From contig CAIRNV010000038.1 of assembly GCA_903880005.1 (NCBI GenBank), positions 1-55,359 of the forward strand: a DNA stretch of 55,359 nucleotides, written 5' to 3'. A model generated the notes under the pieces. It was not told the DNA's origin. It saw only the letters and a list, made by a program, of their open reading frames with translations, and did not search any database. The translations under genes were made by a program, and so were the position numbers. The DNA is from an uncultured Verrucomicrobiota bacterium. Lineage in GTDB: Bacteria > Verrucomicrobiota > Verrucomicrobiia > Limisphaerales > UBA9464. Positions 1 to 7,810 of the stretch are shown one piece after another. Each line of letters starts with the position of its first letter. Position 1 is the first letter of the stretch.

Positions 1-412
1 AGGCTGCCGCGGGGATCGCGGCTGGTGGAAAATGTAGTGGAGAAAACGGGGTGCTGATTTTGGGAAACCCCAGCGAAACCAGTGAAACAGCCCCTACAAC
101 TGCGGAACTTGGGCTAGGCCGTAGCCCGGCGGGTTCCATCAGATCAAAAGCCAGCCAACCTTAATCCGAACGGGAAGGGCATTTGCGGAGAGGCATCGGG
201 CCATCTCAGCGTCAAGCCCGGTGGCCCCGTCGTGAATCCCCACGCGATACGTTTTTTGTTTCACGGATCCGGACTTGGATACGGATGGAGTGGTAAGCGG
301 ATGGATCCCAAGGCCCCCATCCGCTCACCCTCTCCGAAGAAACCGAGCATCCCAATGCAAGGAAATGACGCCTTGGGCCCCCGAAGGAAGGACCGCATGG
401 GATCCATTGCCC

Positions 413-472
413 GAAGCCGAAGGTTTCACAGCAGGTAGCCGGTGGTTGAGCGAGGCGACACCACCGGCTACC
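413..472 (+). repeat. Hairpin repeat unit, copy A
   Basis: A perfect 13-bp inverted repeat, GGTAGCCGGTGGT (434-446) with ACCACCGGCTACC (460-472), encloses the 13-nt loop TGAGCGAGGCGAC. The preceding GAAGCCGAAGGTTTC segment is also conserved in the second, inverted copy at 574-636, so the repeated unit is larger than the hairpin. The function is unknown. It resembles REP-type intergenic palindromes. Confidence 0.75.
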
Positions 473-573
473 GATCCCCATCACCCTCCGCACCCTGGAG
501 GGGTGCTAACCAAATCCCGCCCCCGGTGCTGGCATCCCTGCCGGGATGCGGGGGTTCACGTTCGCGTGGGTCC

Positions 574-636
574 CCGGTGGTGTCGTCGCTTCGCTCCTCG
601 ACCACCGGCTACAAGCTGGGAAGCCTCCGGCTTCAT
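574..636 (-). repeat. Hairpin repeat unit, copy B (inverted)
   Basis: CCGGTGGT (574-581) pairs with ACCACCGG (601-608). The 19-nt loop read on the minus strand contains GAGCGAAGCGAC, matching the loop of copy A. The flank AAGCCTCCGGCTTC corresponds to the flank of copy A read in reverse complement. The two units therefore form a head-to-head pair about 100 bp apart. Confidence 0.7.
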
Positions 637-963
637 GGCAGGTGGACGCCGAGGTCACTTCGGATGAGGCCACTCGCGCCCATGCTGCGGTCGCCCATCC
701 GCTACGATGGCGTGTTGGCACGCAGCCTGCCGCCACTCACCTGCTTGTGGATCCAGAGCTTCCGACCTCCTTACGCGGGGATTTGGGCTGTCCGGGAACC
801 CGACACACCCACCCATTCCCCCGTCTCACGCACACTCACTCACTCACTCACCTGTAACGCGCACGCGCATGGGGGCAGTGACTGACTGAGAATGGTTTTC
901 TGACTGCCTCTCCGGGCCTCCTTAAGAGGGGGAAATGAGTCTCCCTCTCTCACACGCTCACAC

Positions 964-996
964 CAGTCAGTAGGCAAAATCACAGTGACTGACTGA
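964..996. promoter_or_regulatory. Inverted repeat upstream of toxin-antitoxin operon
   Basis: CAGTCAGT (964-971) is the reverse complement of ACTGACTG (988-995). The right half lies inside a 14-mer, CAGTGACTGACTGA, that also occurs at 876-889. The site is about 70 bp before the antitoxin ATG at 1065. Phd-type antitoxins usually bind palindromes in their own promoters, so this is a candidate autoregulatory operator. That role is inferred from position and symmetry only. Confidence 0.35.
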
Positions 997-1064
997 CGCT
1001 CTCCCCCACACACCCGCCGCAGGATGGCTTGCTTCATGGTGAAAATGTCGCCAAATTCGCCCTA

Positions 1065-1316
1065 ATGACCGCCTCAGTAACAGACCTACGGCGAAAAACG
1101 AGCGACCTCATCGACGCAGTGAAACGGGGTGAGTCCGTGGAAATCGTCAATCATGGAAAGCCTGTAGCCCGTATGGATCCGAGCCTTAAACCAACTCCGA
1201 TTGCGGAGTTTGTCAGTCTGCTTAAGCAGTTCGGACCGGATCCGGATACTGCGGATGCAATCGAGACGGAGATCAACAAAGCCCGAACCGAACGACGTCA
1301 TGCTGATCTCGATTGA
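1065..1316 (+). CDS. Phd/YefM-type antitoxin
   Basis: This 83-residue protein begins MTASVTDLRRKTSDLIDAV, the usual start of Phd/YefM antitoxins. The N-terminal beta strand and helix (about residues 1-40, including GESVEIVNHGKPVARM) form the DNA-binding dimer. The charged C-terminal tail (about 50-83) would wrap the toxin. The ATG at 1065 is preferred over an in-frame TTG at 1029 because family alignment begins there. The stop overlaps the PIN toxin gene by 17 bp, a coupling typical of type II toxin-antitoxin operons. It probably neutralises the toxin and represses the operon. The family call is firm; partner specificity is inferred from adjacency. Confidence 0.88.
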   Translation: MTASVTDLRRKTSDLIDAVKRGESVEIVNHGKPVARMDPSLKPTPIAEFVSLLKQFGPDPDTADAIETEINKARTERRHADLD

Positions 1317-1749
1317 TACCTCCATCCTGATCCACGCCGAGCGTGGCGATGAGGCTACCATGGCCGCCCTCGAAGCAAGGTCTGCCTCTGGGAAGATCGT
1401 GGTGTCGTCCGTGGCCTTGGCGGAGTGGCTCCACGGAGCATCTGCGGTCAAGGACGCCGGAAGGAGGGTTCGGGCACGACGCTTTTACGATTTGGTATTG
1501 AGTCGCATCGCCGTTCAACCCTTCACCGCAGATGATGCAATAGAGTTCGGCCGTACCTGCGGAGAGCTTAGGGCGAAAGGGGTCACGGTGGACTTTGCCG
1601 ACGGTCTCATCGCATGCCAGGCCTTGCGCTTGGGCGTTGCCGTGCTGACCAGCAACGGCTCCGACTTCTCCAAGATTCCCGGCCTCGAGGTCGTGGATCC
1701 CAAAGCAAAGGCCCCCGACGTCGAGGACGCCGAGGGCCAAGAAGGATAG
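1300..1749 (+). CDS. PIN-domain (VapC-like) toxin RNase
   Basis: This 149-residue protein has a PIN fold spanning nearly its full length. It begins MLISIDTSILIHAERG, carrying the first catalytic Asp, followed by Glu in the VALAEWL segment and the conserved Asp in VDFADGLIACQA. These acidic residues would hold the divalent metal used to cut RNA. The ATG at 1300 lies inside the end of the antitoxin gene, so the two are translationally coupled. VapC-type toxins usually cleave tRNA or rRNA; the target here cannot be read from sequence. The tail after about residue 135 is Asp/Glu/Lys-rich and may be disordered. Confidence 0.88.
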   Translation: MLISIDTSILIHAERGDEATMAALEARSASGKIVVSSVALAEWLHGASAVKDAGRRVRARRFYDLVLSRIAVQPFTADDAIEFGRTCGELRAKGVTVDFADGLIACQALRLGVAVLTSNGSDFSKIPGLEVVDPKAKAPDVEDAEGQEG

Positions 1750-1764
1750 CGATCGGGCATTACA

Positions 1765-2168
1765 TCACGGTGCCCGGAGTGCCAAGACGCCGGACGCCTC
1801 CACCAAGTACCGCCCGAGGTACCCTCCCGATCTCGTGGCCCGGTAGCAGGTTGCCTCGTCGTGCCCGAGGGCCTGGAGCGCCTTCACCAACTCCGACCGC
1901 TTCATCCCAGGGCGAGTGCCGAAGGCCTGCTTCAGGTCCTCCGTGCTCTTGTCGCGTCCCCAGGAGGACGGGTCCGTCTGGGGATCGTGCTCGAAGAACG
2001 TCCCGAAGAGCCGGTGCCAGAAGGCAGGGGCGTCGTTCGACCCGCCGTTGATCTTGGGCGCGCTGAAGTAGATCCGGTCGTCCTCGATGTCGTCGGGATC
2101 AAAGGGCACGCACAGACGGCGAGATGACAGACGGGGGCCATGACGACCAAGTCGGTCGCCATGGCCAC
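1765..2168 (-). pseudogene. Frameshifted remnant, possible RepA-like ATPase C-terminus
   Basis: Read on the minus strand, one frame begins MAMATDLVVMAPVCHLAVCA from a GTG at 2168. A second frame continues from about 2109 as VPFDPDDIEDDRIYFSAP and runs to the stop at 1765. The two join sensibly if one base has been lost near 2109-2112. The second part has balanced, protein-like composition (FWHRLFGTFFEHDPQTDPSSW, then a helical region containing SELVKALQALGHDEATCYRA) resembling a small winged-helix tail. I recall similar tails on phage or plasmid RepA-like ATPases, but cannot confirm this. The upstream ATPase is absent, so this is probably a decayed fragment. Confidence 0.4.
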
Positions 2169-2288
2169 GCATCCGGTTCCCGCCGGTCAGGCGAGGGGAT
2201 CGGCAAAACCCAATCGCCACGCGAGCCTCCGGCCCCTTTAGGCTTGCCGGGAATGGCATGGGGCGCGCAGGAACACGATGCAACGAGC

Positions 2289-3128
2289 ATGAGCATTCCT
2301 CAGACTGGATTGACGGGAGAATTCGCCAGGTTGGTTGTCTGGCTGGCCTTGCTGTGCGCCATCTTCCTGCCGTTGGAACGCCTGGCGTCGGTGAGGCCGC
2401 AACGCGTCCTCCGGCGGGAGTTTGCCACGGATCTCGTCTGGTACTTCGTGAACGGGTTGGTGGCGGGGCTGATTCTGGGCGTGCCCGTCGCCGCCTTGGC
2501 GACGTGGTCCCGAAAACTCATGCCCTCCGGATTCCTCGAATGGACCGGCAACCTTCCCATCTGGGTGCGCGTCGTGGCCGGCTTCGTGGTCGGCGACCTG
2601 GGCTACTACCTCTACCACCGCATCTGCCATCACGTGCCTTGGCTTTGGCGGTTCCACGCCGTCCACCACAGCGCCCAGGACATGGACTTCCTCGTGAACA
2701 CCCGGGCGCATCCGCTGGACCTTGTGGCGGGGCGGTTGGCGGGCTTGGTGCCGCTCTACCTCCTCGGGCTGGCAGGCCCCGTGGGGGCCAAGGGAACCTG
2801 GGTCCCCATCATCATCGGCCTCTTCGGAAACTTCTGGGGCTTCTTCATCCACTCCAACCTTCGCGTGCGGCTGGGCCCCATCGAGTGGCTCCTCTCCACC
2901 CCGTCCTTCCATCACTGGCACCACACGCAACGCGGCCCCATCAACCGCAACTTCGCCGCCATGGTCCCGGGCCTCGACCGCCTCTTCGGCACCCATCACA
3001 ACCCGCCCGGCCAATGGCCGGATTCCTACGGCATCGAGGAATCCATGCCCGACGACGTCGGCGGCCAGCTCCTCGACCCATTCGGCTCCCGGAAACGCAC
3101 GAACGCCGAGCCCTCGACCGCCTCGTGA
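2289..3128 (+). CDS. Sterol desaturase / fatty acid hydroxylase family protein
   Basis: This 279-residue integral membrane protein belongs to the di-iron fatty acid hydroxylase superfamily. The histidine boxes are HRICHH (110-115), HAVHH (123-127) and HHWHH (208-212), with a further His near 188; these would bind two irons. Hydrophobic segments at about 14-30, 47-70, 92-108 and 155-190 form the membrane core. Members introduce a hydroxyl group or double bond into sterols, fatty acids or carotenoids using O2; the substrate is not evident here. The ATG at 2289 is chosen because upstream in-frame sequence is low complexity. The gene converges on the chalcone isomerase-like gene. Confidence 0.85.
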   Translation: MSIPQTGLTGEFARLVVWLALLCAIFLPLERLASVRPQRVLRREFATDLVWYFVNGLVAGLILGVPVAALATWSRKLMPSGFLEWTGNLPIWVRVVAGFVVGDLGYYLYHRICHHVPWLWRFHAVHHSAQDMDFLVNTRAHPLDLVAGRLAGLVPLYLLGLAGPVGAKGTWVPIIIGLFGNFWGFFIHSNLRVRLGPIEWLLSTPSFHHWHHTQRGPINRNFAAMVPGLDRLFGTHHNPPGQWPDSYGIEESMPDDVGGQLLDPFGSRKRTNAEPSTAS

Positions 3129-3191
3129 CGCGGCTTCCAGGCCGGACGGCAGCGGCGTCCTCCCTTTCCCTGACCAGGGGTGGGCGCGCCT

Positions 3192-3797
3192 TCACGACTT
3201 CGACATCCCCAGCAAGCGGTCCCGCAGCCCCTTGTGGATGGGCTCCTTGCCCAGCCAAATCCGGAGGTAACGCGGCCCGAACTCGTCGCCCTCCAAGGTC
3301 ACCAGCGGCTTGCCATTCAAGCGCAGGGTCAACCCGCGCCCGGGCACGTGGGTCAGCGTGTAACGGTCTCCCGGCTTCACATCGACGTACGCCCGGTTGA
3401 GTCGTTCGAGGGCGGGTTGCAGCGACTTCCATTCCTCCGCCGAGACATTCTTCTCCAGCAATGCATTGCCGCCCTCGGCGACTTGGCGGGCGCTGAATGG
3501 CCGGTGGTACTTGAACTCCAAACGCACGGCGCCCCCCTCCAGCGGCTTCTCGCGCAGCGTGCCGGGCCCAAGCCGCAGGTCCACGTCGTATACGTCCAGC
3601 CAGCCCTTCCAACGAAACGTCGTCCCCACCACGTGCGCGAATCGAACCCCGTCCTCCTCCACCACCGAACTCGCCTCGGCCGCGGGCACCGGCGCGGACG
3701 ACGGAACCGCCGCCGAGGCATCCGCGGCCGCGCACGCCTGCGCGAGAAAGCCCGCCGCCATCAACGCGGGTGGAATACGCCCAAACCATGTGCCCAT
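3192..3797 (-). CDS. Secreted chalcone isomerase-like protein
   Basis: This 201-residue protein has an N-terminal signal-like segment (about 1-24, RIPPALMAAGFLAQACA) and an Ala/Pro/Ser linker to about 45. The rest resembles bacterial chalcone isomerase-like (Chalcone_3) domains: GVRFAHVVGTTFRWKGWLDV, then KYHRPFSARQVAEGG and the closing LRIWLGKEPIHKGLRDRLL. Bacterial members are periplasmic or lipid-associated and most lack proven isomerase activity. The start is uncertain: ATG at 3797 or ATG at 3809 both place the signal peptide correctly. The gene is divergent from the PSCyt2 gene at 3917 and could share a promoter region with it. Confidence 0.75.
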   Translation of the reverse strand: MGTWFGRIPPALMAAGFLAQACAAADASAAVPSSAPVPAAEASSVVEEDGVRFAHVVGTTFRWKGWLDVYDVDLRLGPGTLREKPLEGGAVRLEFKYHRPFSARQVAEGGNALLEKNVSAEEWKSLQPALERLNRAYVDVKPGDRYTLTHVPGRGLTLRLNGKPLVTLEGDEFGPRYLRIWLGKEPIHKGLRDRLLGMSKS

Positions 3798-3916
3798 GGG
3801 CCGAACCATGCCCAAGTCATCCGGCAGGGCAACCGTCGCCGCTTGCCCCCCCAACGACATCGTTCCGCACCAACGGACTCTGGCCAACCGTGCCGCCGCG
3901 CCATCATGATCGCGGC

Positions 3917-6900
3917 ATGTCCCTGCACGATGCCGTGATCGCGCCGTGTCGCATCCTGCCCGCGATGCTCGCCGTCGTGTGGCTCGCAGGGAGCGCGCTC
4001 GCCAGCCCGCGGGCCGGCGAGCTCGGCAACGACCCGTCCACCAACCCGCCATCCCCCCACCCCCCAGGGAGCGTCCCGGCCGCAACGGTTCAACCCGCGA
4101 ATCCGTCCGAACTCTGGAGCCTGCGTCCCGTCTCCGATCCACCCCTTCCTCCGGTGGCCCGCGATGGCTCCCCCCATCTGGTGGACCGTTTCCTCGACGC
4201 CACCATGGCGTCCCGGGGGCTGCTTCCCGCCCCTGCGGCATCCCGCGAGGCGGTCCTGCGTCGCCTGACGTTCGTGCTGCTCGGCCTTCCTCCCACCTTG
4301 GAGGAGATGGAGGCGTTCATGGCGGACGCTGCACCGGACGCCCTTGAGCGCGCCGTGGATCGGCTGCTGGCGTCGCCACGATTCGGGGAGCGTTGGGCGC
4401 GCCATTGGATGGACGTGGTGCGCTACTGCGAGTCCCACGGCAGCCAAGGCGACCCGGAGCTGCCGATGGCATGGCGTTACCGCGACTACCTCGTTCGCGC
4501 GTTCAACGGGGACGTGCCCTACGACCAATTCGTCCGGGAACACGTGGCGGGAGACCTGTTGCCTTCGCCGCGGACGGACCCGGTCCTGGGCCTCAACGAA
4601 TCTGCGCTCGCGACCGCCCACCTCCGCATGGTCGAGCTGGGTTACATCCCGGTGGACGCCCTCGACGACCAGGTGAAGGCCGTGGACAACCAAGTGGACG
4701 TGCTGTCCAAGGCGTTCCTCGGGCTCACCGTTTCCTGCGCCCGCTGCCATGACCACAAGTTCGATCCCATCAGCCAGCGGGACTTCCATGCGTGGTACGG
4801 CATCCTTGCGAGCGGACGCCCCGGCCAGGTGGTTGTGGAGCAACCCGGCTTTGCATCCAAGGCCCTCGCCGAAATCCAGGGGGCCAAGGACAACATCCGC
4901 GTCGGCCTCGCCGAGGCCTGGAACGCGGCCGCCGAGCGAATGCCATCCCGCTGGCTCCAACGAGAGCGCAACGACCGCGAGATCGCCGCCTTGCAGCGCG
5001 AGATCGACGGCAACCATGCCGCCCTCCAAACCCTGGAATCCCGCGCCCGCGATGCCTGGCGCAAGGCCCGGCCCACGGAGGCACAAGCCGGCAACGCCTC
5101 CGGCGCCGACGTTCCCATCCCCCTCGCCCGATGGACCTTCGAGTCCGGGTTGACCGACGACATGGGCTCCATGCACGGCCGGGCCGAGGCGGGGGCCAGC
5201 GTGGCCCAAGGCCGACTCCGGCTGAAGGGAGGCGATGCCCACGTCGTTACCGCGCCACTGCCCGTGGACCTCTCCGCCATGACGCTCGAAGCCTGGGTCG
5301 CCCTCGACGACCATGCCCAGCGCGGGGGTGGCGTCCTCACCGTCCAAACGCCCGACAGCGCCGTGTTCGACTCCATCGTGTTTGGCGAGCGCGAACCCGG
5401 TCGGTGGATTGCGGGAAGCGACTTCTTCCGCCGTACCCGCGACGTCGGGGGCCCCATGGAGACGCACAAGGCGGGCGAGCGGGTTCACGTCGCCATCACC
5501 CACGGAGAGGACGGCACGATCACCCTTTATCGCGACGGCGTCCCCTATGGCGGCTCCTACCGTCCCGGCCCCTTCCATCGCTATCGGGCGGGCATCGACC
5601 GCGTGGTGCTGGGACGACGCCACCTGGCTCCGGGGGTCACGGCAATGTCCGGCGACGTGGAGGAGGCGCGGTTGCACGGCCGCGCGCTGACGGCGGCGGA
5701 GGTCGCCGCGTCGTTCAAGGCCGGGTTTGAATCCTTGCCGGACGGCGCCTTGGTCGCCGCGATGCCGGCCCAGGAACGCACGCGCCACGAGGCCTTGTCG
5801 GCCGCCATCGCCCGTCTCGAAGGACGGCTCGCAAGCCTCCGATCTCGGCAACCCAAGGACGACGCCTGGGACAAGGCCGTCGGTGAAGCGGCCAAGGACT
5901 CCGCCCACGCCCTCCATCCATGGGCGGTGCTGCGGGGCGTTCCTCCCGACCAGATGGGCGACGCCTGGGCGAGGATGCTGGCAGGGCATCGGTCCGAGCA
6001 GGCCGCACGCGAGACGTTCAACCGAACGAACTTCACGGCCCGTTGGAACCTGCGGGGAACCGGGGCGGCGGCTTGGTCGATGGGTGGACCCGGAAGGTCC
6101 GCCGAGGCCACGGGCCCGGGCGACTTCATCGTCGAGCCCGCCGGCGACCGCATCGTGACGGGCTTGATGCCCGGAGGCGTCCTGTCCTCCACGCTGACCC
6201 GCAAGCAGCCCGGCGTCTTGTTGTCGCCGCGGTTCAAGATCACCACCGACCAGGTCAGCCTTCGCGCGCTGGGCACGCATGCGAACGCGCGCGTCGTCAT
6301 TGAAAACTATCCCATAGGCAACGGCGGCATCTATCCGGCACGCGGCCTTGACCGCGAGACGCCCGGTTGGCTGCGTTGGGATACCGCGTATCGCAAGGGT
6401 TCCCATGCCTACATCGAGGTCGTCACCTCCGAGGACTTCGCCAGCCCGGGGTTCCGGTCGGGGCCGAGGCCGTATGCCGACGGGCGGGCCGCGTTCGCCG
6501 TGGCGGAGGTGGTGATGCATGACCGGCCCGAATCCCCACGGGAGACCTTGTGGCCATGGCGCGCGCTCGCGACCGCGACGACACCCACGACGGCCGACGA
6601 CGTCGCCCACCTCCTGGCGGGGCATGCATCGCGTTGCATCCAGCGTTGGGCTCGACGCGAGGCGGATGACGAGGAGGTCGCGTTCCTGGATGCGCTGCTC
6701 CGTGCCGATGCCTTGCCAGCAACCCTGACCGGCTTGCCCGGGATCGAGGGCGACGTCGCAAGGCTTCGCAAGGCCGAGTCGGGCATGCCCATCCCCCGGC
6801 GCGCACCCGGCCTGCATGAGGTCGCAGGCGAGGACTTCCCCTTGTTCCATCGCGGCGATCCCAATCGGCCGGGGCCGACCGTCCCGCGTGGCCATCTGTC

Positions 6901-7810
6901 GGCCCTTGGCGGGGGTGCGTATTCAACCCGGGGCTCGGGCCGGGCCGAGCTCGCACGGGATATTGCCAGCGCGGGCAACCCCCTGCTGGCGCGCGTGATG
7001 GTCAACCGCATCTGGCATCACGTCTTCGGGCGCGGCCTTGTCGCCACGCCGGACAACTTCGGCCGGCTGGGCGTGCCGCCCACGCACCCGGAATTGCTCG
7101 ACGCGCTGGCTTGGCGCTTCGCACAGGACGGCGGTTCCGTGCGCCGGATGGTTCGGCTGCTGGTGACATCCCGGGCCTTCGCGCGTTCGGCGGTGCAGGG
7201 CCCCGATGCCGCCCGCCTCGATCCCGCCAACGACCTGCTTTCGCACGCCCGCGTTCGCCGCCTCGACGCCGAGTCCGTCCGCGACGCCCTCCTGGCGACA
7301 TCAGGCCAGCTCGACCTGCGCATGGGCGGTCCCGGCGTCAACGTGTACTACACGGGGAAGACCGAGGGGGGAGGCCCGCCCGGGCCGTTGGATGGGGACC
7401 GCCGTCGCAGCGTGTACCAGCGCGTGCGACGCAACGCGCACCACCCCTTCCTCGAGGCCTTCGACGCCCCCAAGCCCTCCACGCCGCGCGGCGCCCGCGA
7501 CGTCACCAACGTGCCCGCCCAATCCCTCGCCATGCTGAACGACCCCTTCGTGCGCGAGATGGCTCGGCGCTGGGCCTCAACCCTCGTGGCCGATGCCAGG
7601 CCGCGCGCCACCCGCATCCGGGCCATGCTGGCGTCGGCGCTCGGGCGTCCCGGCGACGAGGCCGAGCAGAACGCGGCCCTGGCGCACCTGGACGAGATCG
7701 CCCGTGGCCACGGGCTCGCCGGCGTCGCAGAAGCCGACGCCCACGTCGGCACGTGGGCCGACCTCGCTCAGTCCATCTTCTGCCTGAAGGAGTTCATCTA
7801 TGTTCACTGA
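3917..7810 (+). CDS. PSCyt2-LamG-PSD1 (DUF1549/DUF1553) secreted protein
   Basis: This 1297-residue protein starts with a signal peptide (about 1-32). A DUF1549 (PSCyt2) domain covers roughly 90-300 and includes one CxxCH haem motif, CARCHDHKFDP (274-284). A concanavalin-like LamG segment lies at about 400-610 (WTFESGLTDDMGSMHGRAE onward), and the DUF1553 (PSD1) domain occupies about 1005-1275. Unlike the homologue at 14740-17817, it lacks the N-terminal PSCyt1 cytochrome module. Such proteins are paired with DUF1501 proteins in Planctomycetota and Verrucomicrobiota, possibly for breakdown of complex polymers; no reaction is proven. The stop overlaps the next gene by 11 bp, implying one operon. 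Confidence 0.88.
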   Translation: MSLHDAVIAPCRILPAMLAVVWLAGSALASPRAGELGNDPSTNPPSPHPPGSVPAATVQPANPSELWSLRPVSDPPLPPVARDGSPHLVDRFLDATMASRGLLPAPAASREAVLRRLTFVLLGLPPTLEEMEAFMADAAPDALERAVDRLLASPRFGERWARHWMDVVRYCESHGSQGDPELPMAWRYRDYLVRAFNGDVPYDQFVREHVAGDLLPSPRTDPVLGLNESALATAHLRMVELGYIPVDALDDQVKAVDNQVDVLSKAFLGLTVSCARCHDHKFDPISQRDFHAWYGILASGRPGQVVVEQPGFASKALAEIQGAKDNIRVGLAEAWNAAAERMPSRWLQRERNDREIAALQREIDGNHAALQTLESRARDAWRKARPTEAQAGNASGADVPIPLARWTFESGLTDDMGSMHGRAEAGASVAQGRLRLKGGDAHVVTAPLPVDLSAMTLEAWVALDDHAQRGGGVLTVQTPDSAVFDSIVFGEREPGRWIAGSDFFRRTRDVGGPMETHKAGERVHVAITHGEDGTITLYRDGVPYGGSYRPGPFHRYRAGIDRVVLGRRHLAPGVTAMSGDVEEARLHGRALTAAEVAASFKAGFESLPDGALVAAMPAQERTRHEALSAAIARLEGRLASLRSRQPKDDAWDKAVGEAAKDSAHALHPWAVLRGVPPDQMGDAWARMLAGHRSEQAARETFNRTNFTARWNLRGTGAAAWSMGGPGRSAEATGPGDFIVEPAGDRIVTGLMPGGVLSSTLTRKQPGVLLSPRFKITTDQVSLRALGTHANARVVIENYPIGNGGIYPARGLDRETPGWLRWDTAYRKGSHAYIEVVTSEDFASPGFRSGPRPYADGRAAFAVAEVVMHDRPESPRETLWPWRALATATTPTTADDVAHLLAGHASRCIQRWARREADDEEVAFLDALLRADALPATLTGLPGIEGDVARLRKAESGMPIPRRAPGLHEVAGEDFPLFHRGDPNRPGPTVPRGHLSALGGGAYSTRGSGRAELARDIASAGNPLLARVMVNRIWHHVFGRGLVATPDNFGRLGVPPTHPELLDALAWRFAQDGGSVRRMVRLLVTSRAFARSAVQGPDAARLDPANDLLSHARVRRLDAESVRDALLATSGQLDLRMGGPGVNVYYTGKTEGGGPPGPLDGDRRRSVYQRVRRNAHHPFLEAFDAPKPSTPRGARDVTNVPAQSLAMLNDPFVREMARRWASTLVADARPRATRIRAMLASALGRPGDEAEQNAALAHLDEIARGHGLAGVAEADAHVGTWADLAQSIFCLKEFIYVH

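Larger units (their letters stand above)
1..1064. other. Gene-free leader region with short repeats
   Basis: I see no credible gene here. The open frames on both strands overlap each other, are rich in Arg, Pro and Ser, and show no domain or membrane pattern. The stretch holds a GCGGATGG/CCATCCGC inverted repeat (297-304 and 317-324), two oppositely oriented hairpin units (about 413-472 and 574-636), a (CACT)4 run at 833-851, and a duplicated 14-mer CAGTGACTGACTGA (876-889 and 983-996). It may be decayed mobile-element or intergenic repeat DNA. Confidence 0.6.

Noticed and set aside
831-851. CACT tandem run considered as part of a CRISPR array
   Set aside because: The unit is only 4 bp with no spacers. 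No array of 25-40 bp repeats with unique spacers exists anywhere in the window.
3761-6895. Long minus-strand open frame (over 1000 codons) opposite the PSCyt2 gene
   Set aside because: It is antisense to a clear DUF1549/LamG/DUF1553 gene and has Gly/Arg/Ala-rich low-complexity sequence. Long antisense frames are expected in GC-rich DNA with this codon bias.
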